From an uncultured Bacteroidota bacterium (GTDB lineage Bacteria; Bacteroidota; Bacteroidia; Flavobacteriales; Flavobacteriaceae): DNA of 43,164 nt. How positions within the stretch are numbered: position 1 is the stretch's first letter; each line of letters starts with the position of its first letter. The stretch lies in assembly GCA_902560065.1 (NCBI GenBank), contig CACEKG010000008.1, positions 1-43,164 of the forward strand, written 5' to 3'. The notes under the pieces were generated by a model. The model had not been told where the DNA came from and did not search any database. It was given only the letters and a program-made list of their open reading frames with translations. Made by a program: the position numbers and the translations under genes. Positions 22,673 through 31,220 of the stretch are shown here, piece after piece.

Positions 22673-23434
22673 AAAAAAATATTATTTCTATTATTAATTC
22701 CTTTTTCAATTTCTGCTCAAGTAGTTAGCGCTGATTTTGTAGTAATTAATGAGGGTATGGATTCCAGTTATCATGATCTTGAAAAAATCTGGAGTGTTTA
22801 TCATATGGAGTCTATAAAAAAAGGCGAAAAAGCAGCTTGGTCAGTTTGGAAAAGAACCCCTAGAGAGGGAGACAATGAAAAAGCTGCAGACTATGTTATT
22901 TTTAATCAATTTTCTTCAAAAGACCAACATGATAAAATGTTGAATAGTTTTGATATGAAAAAAGCGACTTCAATAATGAAGAATGGACTTAAGGGTAAAA
23001 TGTCATCATCAAAGATCAATAAAACCCTTAATAAAAACATCAAAAAAGAAGTTAGAAATTACACACTTCAACTAGTAGATGCTTTTCCTTTGATGGGAGG
23101 CGATATTAAAGTAGGAGATAAAATGAACTTTGCAACTATGATTCAAAAGGATGAGAATTATGAAGAATACGAATCTAAAGTATGGAAGCCAGTTTTTCAA
23201 AATGAGGCTTTAAGAGGTAATTTCAAATGGTGGGCTTTAACAAGAATAGTTGACAGAAATGATAAAGCTTATAAGCCTCCAACTCATTTAGTATGGAACA
23301 TTGGAGTTGAAAACGCTCAAGATTTCATGCCTGTTAGTGACTTTATAGATCAAGAAATGAGAGATTTAAGAGATTCATACAGAGAAATGGGAAATACTCA
23401 AGAATTGACTTTAGTTTATACTTCTAATAACTAA
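22670..23434 (+). CDS. Secreted two-domain alpha/beta-barrel-like protein (paralogue family)
   Basis: 254 residues from the ATG at 22670, which directly follows the shared leader and starts a proper signal peptide (KKILFLLLIPFSISAQ); the upstream in-frame TTG would bury it. The mature part has VVSADFVVINEGMDSSYHDL, KGEKAAWSVWKRTPREGDNE and ADYVIFNQFSSKDQ. The second half shows DKMNFATMIQKDENYEEYE, FKWWALTRIVDRND and HLVWNIGVENAQDFM, echoing the first. This internal repeat supports two tandem ABM-like domains. It is the clearest paralogue of the genes at 6040 and 14621. A strong terminator follows. Function unknown. Confidence 0.72.
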   Translation: MKKILFLLLIPFSISAQVVSADFVVINEGMDSSYHDLEKIWSVYHMESIKKGEKAAWSVWKRTPREGDNEKAADYVIFNQFSSKDQHDKMLNSFDMKKATSIMKNGLKGKMSSSKINKTLNKNIKKEVRNYTLQLVDAFPLMGGDIKVGDKMNFATMIQKDENYEEYESKVWKPVFQNEALRGNFKWWALTRIVDRNDKAYKPPTHLVWNIGVENAQDFMPVSDFIDQEMRDLRDSYREMGNTQELTLVYTSNN

Positions 23435-23457
23435 GGCTAAATTTATTTTATGTTAAA

Positions 23458-23487
23458 AACCCTTTCAGGAAAGAAAGGGTTTTTTTA
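23458..23487. terminator. Bidirectional terminator
   Basis: AACCCTTTC (23458-23466) / GAAAGGGTT (23473-23481), loop AGGAAA, with A and T runs on the two sides. Shared by the convergent genes ending at 23434 and 23490. Confidence 0.92.
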
Positions 23488-23489
23488 TG

Positions 23490-24008
23490 CTATTTATTTG
23501 GTAATCCTGGGGTTGGGTTTTCATAAAACACCCAAGAATCTAAATTATTTGGATCTCTACCCATTGAAATATCTGTTGTTTGACTTTCATAAGTATAAGA
23601 ATCAATAACAGTTACCCCATCAGCTTCTAATAAAACAATAGACTCTCCACTTCCTTTTAGTTTTTTACTCATATGAAGAACTCCTTGTTCTTGGTCATCA
23701 TCACACCAAAGGATTAAATACCCTCTTGGAGGGATTGTAGTTTTACTTGAATCTGTATTTGGAATTAAGTAAGGTTTGTCGTCATTTGGAGTGTCAGAAA
23801 AGTACATTCCACCAATATCTATTGATGAATTGGAATCATTATATAGTTCAACCCAATCATCATACTCTCCTTCTTGGTCAGCACAGCAAAAATCATTACT
23901 TGCAAGGAATTCATTGATTATTAATCCCCTGCCATCATCATCCTCTGATTTACTACAGCCTACAAAAAATAATAATATACTTATAAAAAAAATTAAAGGA
24001 TTTTTCAT
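23490..24008 (-). CDS. Lamin-tail-domain (LTD) lipoprotein
   Basis: 172 residues. Lipoprotein signal with lipobox LFFVGC (Cys18). A single LTD follows: IINEFLASN, DDWVELYNDSNSSIDIGGMY, IPPRGYLILWCDDDQEQGVL, LKGSGESIVLLEADG, then DISMGRDPNN and a final NPTPGLPNK. The lamin-tail fold is an immunoglobulin-like beta sandwich that in bacteria usually accompanies surface or secreted proteins. Two adjacent cysteines (FCCAD) after the first strand might form a disulphide. This is a short stand-alone version; a role in surface binding is inference. Confidence 0.87.
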   Translation of the reverse strand: MKNPLIFFISILLFFVGCSKSEDDDGRGLIINEFLASNDFCCADQEGEYDDWVELYNDSNSSIDIGGMYFSDTPNDDKPYLIPNTDSSKTTIPPRGYLILWCDDDQEQGVLHMSKKLKGSGESIVLLEADGVTVIDSYTYESQTTDISMGRDPNNLDSWVFYENPTPGLPNK

Positions 24009-24039
24009 TTTAATATGTTATGGTTATTATTCAAAAGTA

Positions 24040-25152
24040 TTATTTATAAACTTTATTGGCAATTAATTTTCCTATATAATTACCAATAGCTATACCCATG
24101 CCTCCCATTTTAACAGCACAATAAAGATGTTTAGAGAGTTTTTTTACAATAGGTTGTTTATCAACTCCCATTCCCATAATTCCACTCCATTTTTGCTCAA
24201 TTTCAAAATTTGTTTCAGGAAGAATAGTGTTTTTTAAAACATCTAATAATTTGTTTTGGATTTTTTCATTAAAGCCGAATTTAGTTGTCTGTTCTCTTTT
24301 TTTATCAAGATGCCTCCCGCCTCCCAGTAAAATTCTATTATCAATATTTCTAAAGTAATAATATCCTCTATCAATGTGAAAGACTCCTTTTATTTTAAGA
24401 TTTGGAATAGTTTTAGTAATTAAAACCTGAGCTCTTGCAGGATTTAAATCAACATCAATTAGTTTTTTTGAGAAACCATTAGTGGTTATTATTACTTTTT
24501 TTGCATTTATTATAAAATCATCATTAATCTTTACTTTTCCATTTTCATTAACTTTTTTGACAGTTATTCCAGTAATGATTTTTCCACCCATACTTTCAGT
24601 ATTTGAAATTAGGTTCTTCATCATAACCCCAACATCAAGTTGAGCTTCGAAAGGATTATAAATACATTTTTTCAATGTATTTTTAAAATTATATGGAGTT
24701 TCAATTATAGAAAATACATTTTTCTTAAAAATGGGATTCAATAATTTATTTAAATATTCAATTTTCTCATAACAATCATCAAAGATTATTTTTTGATCAT
24801 CAAAAAATAATTCATATCCCCCATGGCATTTATATCCAATATTTTTATCTCCAATATTTTTTCTAAGTAATTTAAGTCCATCCCAACGAGATTTAATTAA
24901 AGAAATAACTTCCTTTTCATTTAAATTTTTAAGATCATCCAAAATTTCAGTAGGACTTCCAAAACAAGCAAAACCAGCGTTTTTTGTACTTGCTCCTTGA
25001 GGAAGAAATCCTTTTTCAAGAATCAAAAGGTTTTGATTGGGATTTTTTTTGAGAATTTCGATTGCAGAACATAAGCCAACAATTCCACTACCAATAATTA
25101 AGGTGTCAATATTATTAAACCATTCTTTTTTTTCCCAGTAACTTAAATCCAT
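24040..25152 (-). CDS. FAD-dependent oxidoreductase (DAO family)
   Basis: 370 residues, no signal peptide. The FAD-binding motif IIGSGIVGLCSAIEIL (about 20-35) with the acidic LILEKG strand end and GASTKNAGFACFG fits the D-amino-acid oxidase/glycine oxidase family. Later LDVGVMMKNLI, the C-terminal RGYYYFRNIDNRILLGGGRH and WSGIMGMGVDKQPIVKKL complete the fold. The substrate is an amine or hydroxyacid; a D-amino-acid would fit the D-Ala-D-Ala dipeptidase and the D-glutamate genes in the window, but this is inference. Divergent from the kinase/aminotransferase fusion across 50 bases, so the two may be co-regulated. Confidence 0.85.
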   Translation of the reverse strand: MDLSYWEKKEWFNNIDTLIIGSGIVGLCSAIEILKKNPNQNLLILEKGFLPQGASTKNAGFACFGSPTEILDDLKNLNEKEVISLIKSRWDGLKLLRKNIGDKNIGYKCHGGYELFFDDQKIIFDDCYEKIEYLNKLLNPIFKKNVFSIIETPYNFKNTLKKCIYNPFEAQLDVGVMMKNLISNTESMGGKIITGITVKKVNENGKVKINDDFIINAKKVIITTNGFSKKLIDVDLNPARAQVLITKTIPNLKIKGVFHIDRGYYYFRNIDNRILLGGGRHLDKKREQTTKFGFNEKIQNKLLDVLKNTILPETNFEIEQKWSGIMGMGVDKQPIVKKLSKHLYCAVKMGGMGIAIGNYIGKLIANKVYK

Positions 25153-25202
25153 AATCTAAAATAGCATTAATCTTATAACGATTTATAATTAATTAAATTT
25201 GG

Positions 25203-27494
25203 ATGTTATATAATTATTCTTTTTTAAACATTAGTAATTTAATGAAAAAGCTTTTAAGTGAACAATTCGGTATTAGTCCAAAAGAGATAACTAAAATTAA
25301 TGGCTATGATAATTTAAATTATTTAGTTAAAACTGATTCAAGTAAATATATCTTAAAAACTTATGAAGATCTTTCTTTAATTGACTTAATTCAAGCGGAA
25401 ACTAATGCCTTACTTTTTTTAAAGAATAAATTATATCCCAAACCTATTCCTTTTTTAAGTGGAGAAAATGTCAAAATAATTAAAATTAATGGTAGTCTAA
25501 AAATTTTTAGACTTTTATCTTTTTTAGAAGGAAAGTTCCTCGGAGAAATTAACCAAACAAAAGAAACAATAATTTCATTTGGAAAGTCATTGGCGAAACT
25601 TAATAAAAAGCTTATTGATTGGGGAGATATTCATATAAAATCTAGAGAATTAGAATGGGATATGAGACAATATCTTGTTTCTAAGAGTTATTTGAATGAG
25701 ATATCATCTAAAAAAACTCGAAAAATTATTCATTATTATATGAATCAATATGAAAGTAATGTAGTTCCTTATTTTCTTGAGTTAAGAAAATCTACTATTC
25801 ATAATGATGCAAATAATTGGAATATTTTATTTAAGGGAAATGATGTTTCAGGAATTATTGATTTTGGAGATATTTCATATTCTCATTTAATAAATGAATT
25901 GGCTATAGCGATTTCTTATACATGCTTTAATAAAGAAAATCCTTTAGAGTGGGCTATTACTCTTTTGAAATCATATAATGAAATATTGCCGCTCAAAATT
26001 AAAGAAGTAGAAGTTTTATATTATACCATTGCTATGAGATTATGCATAAGTATTAGTAATTCTAATCATAATCAAAAACTTAATCCAGAAAACAAGTATA
26101 TTTCAATAAGTCAAAAGCCTGCTATTGATTTACTTTGGAAATGGATTAAAATTAACCCAATTAAAGCTGAAAATAAATTTAAGGAAGCTATTGGAATGAA
26201 AGTTGAAAAAATTAAATCATTGAAGCAAATGACTAGTAGAAGAAAAAATTATTTTGGTAAAAACCTTTCATTGTCTTACGATAAACCAATTTTGATGAAA
26301 AAAGCAGCTTTTCAATACATGTATGATTTATATGGTAATACATACTTAGATGCTTATAATAATATACCGCATGTGGGGCATTCTCATCCAATAGTTGTTG
26401 AAGCTTCTCAAGAACAAAGTGCCGTTTTAAATACAAATACTAGATATCTATATGAATCTTTAGAAGAATATTCAGAAAAATTAATTTCACTTTTTCCTAA
26501 AGAATTAAATAAAGTTTTTTTTGTCAATTCAGGAAGTGAAGCGAGTGACCTTGCTATAAGAATGGCTAGATATCATACTAAAAATGAATCTGTTGTTGTT
26601 ATTGAAAATGGATATCATGGCCATACTCAGACGGGAATGGATATTAGTGATTATAAGTTTAATAATAAAAAAGGAACAGGTCAGAAAGATTATATTTTAA
26701 AATTAGATATACCCGATACTTTTAATGGAAAATTTAAATCTGAAGATAAAGATGCAGGATTTAAGTATGCTAAAGACGCTTTAAAAATATTGAATAAAAA
26801 TGAAGATTCAATTGCTGCATTTATATGTGAACCCATACTTAGCTGTGCAGGTCAAGTTCCACTAGCCAGTAACTATTTAAAAAACTTATATCCCAGCATA
26901 AGAAAAAAAGGAGGGGTTTGTATTTCAGATGAAGTTCAAACAGGTTTTGGCAGATTAGGTAAGTGTTTTTGGGGATATGAATCTCAAGACGTTATTCCAG
27001 ATATTGTAGTTTTGGGTAAGCCTATGGGTAATGGGCATCCGATTGGAGCAGTAATTACTAATTCTGAAATCGCAAACTCTTTTTCAAAAGGCGTGGAGTT
27101 TTTTAGTTCTTTTGGCGGGAATCCTATTTCTTGTAAAATAGGTATTTCAGTACTTGATGTTATAAAGATGGAAAATCTTCAGAAAAATTCTCAAGAAGTT
27201 GGAAGTTTTTACATAAAACAATTATTTGATTTAAAAGAAAAATATCCTTCAATTTCTGATATAAGAGGATCAGGGTTGTTTATTGGTATTGAATTTTCAA
27301 ATCCAAAAAATATGACCCCAGACTCAAAAAAAGCACAACTTTTAAAAAATGAATTAAAGAATAATGGAATTTTAGTTGGAACTGATGGGCCTTATAATAA
27401 TGTAATTAAATCAAAACCTCCTTTATGTTTTTCAAAAAAGAATGCGAAAGAAGTTGTTGAAAAGATAGATATGATTTTGAAAAAAATTAATTAG
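25203..27494 (+). CDS. Fusion of an APH-type kinase and a class III PLP enzyme (phospholyase-like)
   Basis: 763 residues in two parts. Residues about 15-320 are a choline/aminoglycoside-type kinase: ATP-binding Lys52 in YILKTY, catalytic HNDANNWN (200-207, Asp202 and Asn207) and DFGD (220-223). Residues about 345-763 are a class III aminotransferase-fold enzyme: [36 protein letters not shown] (576-586), and PLP Lys606 in [11 protein letters not shown]. The closest known logic is human hydroxylysine kinase plus 5-phosphohydroxylysine (or phosphoethanolamine) phospholyase: the first domain phosphorylates a hydroxyl, the second eliminates phosphate. The M23-like middle domain seen in some relatives is missing. 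ATG at 25242 (codon 14) is an alternative start. Cytosolic. Confidence 0.87.
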   Translation: MLYNYSFLNISNLMKKLLSEQFGISPKEITKINGYDNLNYLVKTDSSKYILKTYEDLSLIDLIQAETNALLFLKNKLYPKPIPFLSGENVKIIKINGSLKIFRLLSFLEGKFLGEINQTKETIISFGKSLAKLNKKLIDWGDIHIKSRELEWDMRQYLVSKSYLNEISSKKTRKIIHYYMNQYESNVVPYFLELRKSTIHNDANNWNILFKGNDVSGIIDFGDISYSHLINELAIAISYTCFNKENPLEWAITLLKSYNEILPLKIKEVEVLYYTIAMRLCISISNSNHNQKLNPENKYISISQKPAIDLLWKWIKINPIKAENKFKEAIGMKVEKIKSLKQMTSRRKNYFGKNLSLSYDKPILMKKAAFQYMYDLYGNTYLDAYNNIPHVGHSHPIVVEASQEQSAVLNTNTRYLYESLEEYSEKLISLFPKELNKVFFVNSGSEASDLAIRMARYHTKNESVVVIENGYHGHTQTGMDISDYKFNNKKGTGQKDYILKLDIPDTFNGKFKSEDKDAGFKYAKDALKILNKNEDSIAAFICEPILSCAGQVPLASNYLKNLYPSIRKKGGVCISDEVQTGFGRLGKCFWGYESQDVIPDIVVLGKPMGNGHPIGAVITNSEIANSFSKGVEFFSSFGGNPISCKIGISVLDVIKMENLQKNSQEVGSFYIKQLFDLKEKYPSISDIRGSGLFIGIEFSNPKNMTPDSKKAQLLKNELKNNGILVGTDGPYNNVIKSKPPLCFSKKNAKEVVEKIDMILKKIN

Positions 27495-27853
27495 TCAATA
27501 GAAGACCAATAAGCCAAGTAAATAAAAAGTAGTTGAAAAGGGGCTCTTATTATAGCAATTTCTTTAGTTATGTTTAAAGCAATTTGTGCTTTTTCACTAT
27601 TAATTAAATAAATATTGGCGGGAAATACAGCAATTAATAAAAGAATTAACCCCCAAGAAGATAATTTTCTATATTTTGTTAAAAGACCAAACCCGAATAA
27701 TATTTCAAAAAATCCACTTATATAAACTAATTCAAGATGCCATTTCAAATATGGAGGCATAATAGCTAAAAAATAATCAGGATCAGTAAAGTGTTTAATG
27801 CCTATGTATATATAGAAAAAAGCCATCAAATATATTGTGATTTTTTTAAACAT
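27491..27853 (-). CDS. DoxX-like membrane protein
   Basis: 120 residues with four hydrophobic segments, near 4-22, 42-62, 68-88 and 100-116. FYIYIGIKHFTDPDYFLAIMPP at the N-terminus and GFFEILFGFGLLTKYRKLSSWGL in the middle are typical of DoxX/DoxD-type small membrane proteins. These are associated with quinone-linked redox reactions or thiol stress, with exact activity mostly unknown. Its stop overlaps the stop of the fusion gene by four bases. The start is divergent from a second DoxX-like gene. Confidence 0.8.
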   Translation of the reverse strand: MFKKITIYLMAFFYIYIGIKHFTDPDYFLAIMPPYLKWHLELVYISGFFEILFGFGLLTKYRKLSSWGLILLLIAVFPANIYLINSEKAQIALNITKEIAIIRAPFQLLFIYLAYWSSID

Positions 27854-27942
27854 TTGTATTATTTTTATACATACTATTAAATAATTACACTTTTAAATTT
27901 TACATCAAAATTTATATATTGTAAATATAAATTTTAAAAATC

Positions 27943-28323
27943 ATGAAATATATCAAAATAATTCTATCTCTTTTAATATCGATAACAATACTAAATGTTT
28001 GGTTGATTAGATTTGATAATGATTCTATTTACAGAGGGGGTGAAGCAACAAACATGATTCAAGAATTTGAAGAATATGGATTAAATGAAAGTGTAGTTTA
28101 TATAGTAGGATTTTTTAAAGTTTCTGCTGCATTATTTTTATTGCTCGGTATATATTATAATAAGTTATTATTTCCATCTGCTTTAACTATTTCATTATTT
28201 ATGATTGGTGCTGTAATAATGCATTTTAAAGTTTCAGATGAGTTGATAAAATATATGCCATCTTCTATATTGTTATTTTCTAGTTTAGGTATAATTTATT
28301 TAGACAGGTTTATTAAGGCTTAG
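27943..28323 (+). CDS. DoxX-like membrane protein
   Basis: 126 residues with four hydrophobic segments near 5-22, 47-66, 73-92 and 101-118. The segment VVYIVGFFKVSAALFLLLGI and the loop YRGGEATNMIQEFEEYGLN fit the DoxX-like group. It starts after a TATATATTG promoter-like string at about 27913-27921 and its TAG is followed after three bases by the ATG of the sugar porter gene, so the two are co-transcribed. The function is unknown; a membrane accessory role is likely. Confidence 0.72.
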   Translation: MKYIKIILSLLISITILNVWLIRFDNDSIYRGGEATNMIQEFEEYGLNESVVYIVGFFKVSAALFLLLGIYYNKLLFPSALTISLFMIGAVIMHFKVSDELIKYMPSSILLFSSLGIIYLDRFIKA

Positions 28324-28326
28324 TTT

Positions 28327-29643
28327 ATGAATAGAATTTTTTATCTATCTATTGTAGCGGCATTAGCTGGTTTTATTTTTGGTTTTGATACCGTTGTGAT
28401 TTCTGGTGCTGATAAAAAATTACAGTCTCTATGGGGGTCTTCTGATTTTTACCACGGAGCAGTTGTTATGGCGATGGCTCTTTGGGGAACTGTATTTGGA
28501 GCTTTGGCAGGGAGTTATCCAACTAATAAATTTGGAAGAAAGAATACTTTACTTTTGATAGGAATATTATATGTCGTGTCAGCTCTAGGATCAGCCCTAG
28601 CAATTAGTTCTGAATTTTTTGCGTTTTCAAGATTTATAGGTGGAATTGGTATTGGAGTTTCAACAATCGCAGCTCCAGCATATATTTCTGAAATTTCTCC
28701 TTCTAGTAAAAGAGGAAGTTTAGTTGGGTTATATCAGTTTAACATAGTTTTTGGAATTTTAATTGCTTTTTTATCGAATTATTTTTTAAGTAATTTAGGA
28801 GAAAATTCATGGAGATGGATGATGGGAGTTGAATTTTTCCCTGCTATTATTTATACAGTTTTAGTCTTTAATATTCCTCAAAGTCCAAGATGGCTTATAC
28901 AAAAAGGTAAAACAGAATTAGCAAAAAAAATTTTAAATCAAATTTCACCAAATGAAAAAATTGAAGAATTAATAACTGAAATTAAAAATGAAAAAGTTGA
29001 TAATAGAGAAAGTATTTTTCATTTTAAATTTAGATTTTCACTTTTGCTTACTTTTTTTATTGCTGCTTTTAATCAATTATCAGGGATAAATGCATTTTTA
29101 TATTACGCTCCTAGAATTTTTGAAGAGGCAGGCTTAGGAGAAAGTACAGCTTTATTAAGTTCAGTAGGTATTGGATTAGTAAATTTAATTTTTACTTTTA
29201 TTGGGATTTCATTGATTGACAAATTAGGCAGAAAACAATTAATGTATTTTGGGTCATTTGGTTATATAATTTCATTATCCTTGGTTTCAATTGCATTTTT
29301 TTTTAAACTTAATCCGATTTTAATACCAATTTTTTTATTTGTTTTTATTGCTTCACATGCTATTGGACAGGGAACCGTAATTTGGGTATTTATTTCTGAA
29401 ATTTATCCAAATCATTTAAGAAGTTCAGGACAATCATTTGGATCTTCAGTGCATTGGGTTCTTGCCGCTTTAATTCCTTCAATGATACCCATATTGTTTT
29501 CGAGTATAGGAGCAGGTTTTGTTTTTCTGTTTTTTTCTTTTATGATGATTCTACAATTAATATTTGTTTACTATTTGATGCCAGAAACTAAAGGAATATC
29601 TTTAGAAGAATTGAGTAGAACTTTAGCAAAAAAAAAATCATAA
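28327..29643 (+). CDS. Sugar porter (MFS, XylE/GLUT type)
   Basis: 438 residues with twelve predicted membrane helices. The family signatures are GFIFGFDTVVISGA in helix 1, NKFGRKNTLLL between helices 2 and 3, GGIGIGVSTIAAPAYISEISP in helix 4/5, PQSPRWL after helix 6, QLSGINAFLYYAP in helix 7, DKLGRKQLM, and the C-terminal PETKGISLEEL. It imports a monosaccharide such as xylose, glucose or fucose, probably with H+. The exact sugar is not visible. A terminator overlaps its 3' end. Confidence 0.93.
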   Translation: MNRIFYLSIVAALAGFIFGFDTVVISGADKKLQSLWGSSDFYHGAVVMAMALWGTVFGALAGSYPTNKFGRKNTLLLIGILYVVSALGSALAISSEFFAFSRFIGGIGIGVSTIAAPAYISEISPSSKRGSLVGLYQFNIVFGILIAFLSNYFLSNLGENSWRWMMGVEFFPAIIYTVLVFNIPQSPRWLIQKGKTELAKKILNQISPNEKIEELITEIKNEKVDNRESIFHFKFRFSLLLTFFIAAFNQLSGINAFLYYAPRIFEEAGLGESTALLSSVGIGLVNLIFTFIGISLIDKLGRKQLMYFGSFGYIISLSLVSIAFFFKLNPILIPIFLFVFIASHAIGQGTVIWVFISEIYPNHLRSSGQSFGSSVHWVLAALIPSMIPILFSSIGAGFVFLFFSFMMILQLIFVYYLMPETKGISLEELSRTLAKKKS

Positions 29644-29646
29644 AAA

Positions 29647-29679
29647 AAACCTTCGTTAGTTTGAAGGTTTTATTTTTTT
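29647..29679 (+). terminator. Rho-independent terminator
   Basis: AAACCTTC (29647-29654) / GAAGGTTT (29663-29670), loop GTTAGTTT, then T residues. It follows the sugar porter gene directly. The 140 bases after it up to 29816 are AT-rich with no gene visible. Confidence 0.85.
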
Positions 29680-29815
29680 AAAATGGTTTATGGTTAGAAA
29701 CCTTTTATTATTAAGTAATTAATCGCTAAATAAATAAAAATAGTTTTAAAATGCAACAAAAATATTTTAAAAAAGATTTAAATAAAAAAAGTATATTTAA
29801 ATAAATTAAATTATC

Positions 29816-31177
29816 ATGATACGTAAAATAACTTTAGAAGAAAATGAAATTCCAGATAAGTGGTATAATATTATTGCTGATATGCCAAATAAACCTCTTC
29901 CTCCATTAAATCCTGGAACTCTTGAGCCAATTGGACCTGAAGCTTTAGCTCCTTTATTTCCAATGGAATTAATTAAACAAGAGGTGTCTCCTGAGAAATG
30001 GATTGATATTCCAGATGAGGTTCGAAATATATACTCAATGTGGAGGCCAACTCCTTTATTTAGAGCATATAATTTTGAAAAGGCATTAGATACCCCAGCA
30101 AAAATTTATTATAAATATGAAGGTGTAAGTCCTACAGGATCACATAAACCAAATACTGCTGTTGCTCAAGCTTATTATAATAAGCAAGAAGGAGTAAAAA
30201 AAATAACAACTGAAACAGGAGCTGGACAATGGGGAAGTGCTTTGAGTTTTGCTTGTCAACATTTTGGAATTGATTGTGAAGTTTTTATGGTTAAGTTATC
30301 TTATGAGCATAAACCTTATAGAAAAGTTATGATGAATACATGGGGGGCTAAAGTTCACCCATCTCCTTCTAATGCAACAGAAGTAGGTAAAAAAATATTA
30401 TCTCAGGATCCTAATACTACCGGTTCACTCGGAATAGCTATATCTGAAGCTATTGAGGTAGCAGCTAGTGATGAACACACAAAGTATGCTCTAGGAAGTG
30501 TTTTAAATCATGTAAAACTTCATCAAACTATTGTGGGTCAAGAGGCTTTAAAACAAATGGAAAAAGCTGGAGATCTTCCGGATATAGTTATTGCTCCATT
30601 TGGAGGTGGTTCCAATTTTTCTGGATTAGCATTTCCTTTTTTAAGGCTTAATTTAGAGGAAGGAAAATCTATTAGATGTATTGCTAGTGAGCCTTCATCA
30701 TGTCCAAAATTAACAAGAGGAATTTTTCGTTATGATTTTGGAGATACAGTTGGGATGACACCATTACTTCCAATGTATACTCTAGGACATGATTTTGTTC
30801 CAGCTCCAATTCATGCTGGTGGACTTCGTTATCACGGAGCAGGTGTTATTGTTAGCCAATTATTAAAAGATAAAATAATAGAAGCTAAGTCTCATGATAA
30901 TTTAGAGGTTTTTTCAGCAGGTGTAAAATTTGCTAAGGCTGAAGGAATTGTTCCGGCACCAGAAGCTACACATGGAATTGCAACAGCAATTCATGAGGCT
31001 GAAATATGTAAAAAAGAAGGAAAAAGTAAAACAATATTGATCAATTTGTGTGGTCATGGTAATTATGACATGAAAGCTTATGAAGATTATTTTGAGGGAA
31101 AAATTGTAAAACATGAGTTATCAGATGAAGAAATTAAATCTTCATTAGATAAACTCCAAACACCTACTATTCCATAA
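29816..31177 (+). CDS. trpB2: Tryptophan synthase beta chain-like protein TrpB2
   Basis: 453 residues, longer than TrpB1 (about 400) as expected for TrpB2. The N-terminal extension has LNPGTLEPIGPEALAPLFP and RPTPLFRAYNFEKAL, both diagnostic. PLP Lys111 is in SPTGSHKPNTAVAQAY; ETGAGQWGSALSFAC and the phosphate-binding loop FGGGSNFSGLAFP follow. TrpB2 condenses indole (or sometimes phosphoserine) with serine to give tryptophan and often works without TrpA. No trpA is visible next to it. A stand-alone indole salvage role is likely. The gene precedes the dipeptide-epimerase-like and DUF1611 genes by 43 bases, so one operon is possible. Confidence 0.93.
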   Translation: MIRKITLEENEIPDKWYNIIADMPNKPLPPLNPGTLEPIGPEALAPLFPMELIKQEVSPEKWIDIPDEVRNIYSMWRPTPLFRAYNFEKALDTPAKIYYKYEGVSPTGSHKPNTAVAQAYYNKQEGVKKITTETGAGQWGSALSFACQHFGIDCEVFMVKLSYEHKPYRKVMMNTWGAKVHPSPSNATEVGKKILSQDPNTTGSLGIAISEAIEVAASDEHTKYALGSVLNHVKLHQTIVGQEALKQMEKAGDLPDIVIAPFGGGSNFSGLAFPFLRLNLEEGKSIRCIASEPSSCPKLTRGIFRYDFGDTVGMTPLLPMYTLGHDFVPAPIHAGGLRYHGAGVIVSQLLKDKIIEAKSHDNLEVFSAGVKFAKAEGIVPAPEATHGIATAIHEAEICKKEGKSKTILINLCGHGNYDMKAYEDYFEGKIVKHELSDEEIKSSLDKLQTPTIP

Positions 31178-31220
31178 ATTAAGAATTTATAAAATAAAAT
31201 AGGTTTTAAATTTTACTTTA

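Noticed and set aside
23776-24066. Plus-strand frame of 96 codons opposite the LTD lipoprotein
   Set aside because: The minus-strand reading has a lipobox and a full lamin-tail domain; the plus-strand frame is its shadow.
26233-26436. Minus-strand frame inside the kinase/PLP fusion
   Set aside because: It overlaps the PLP domain and has no recognisable features.
29671-29815. Small gene or RNA in the AT-rich gap before trpB2
   Set aside because: Short frames only, no start with a plausible protein, and no stable hairpin apart from the terminator at its start.
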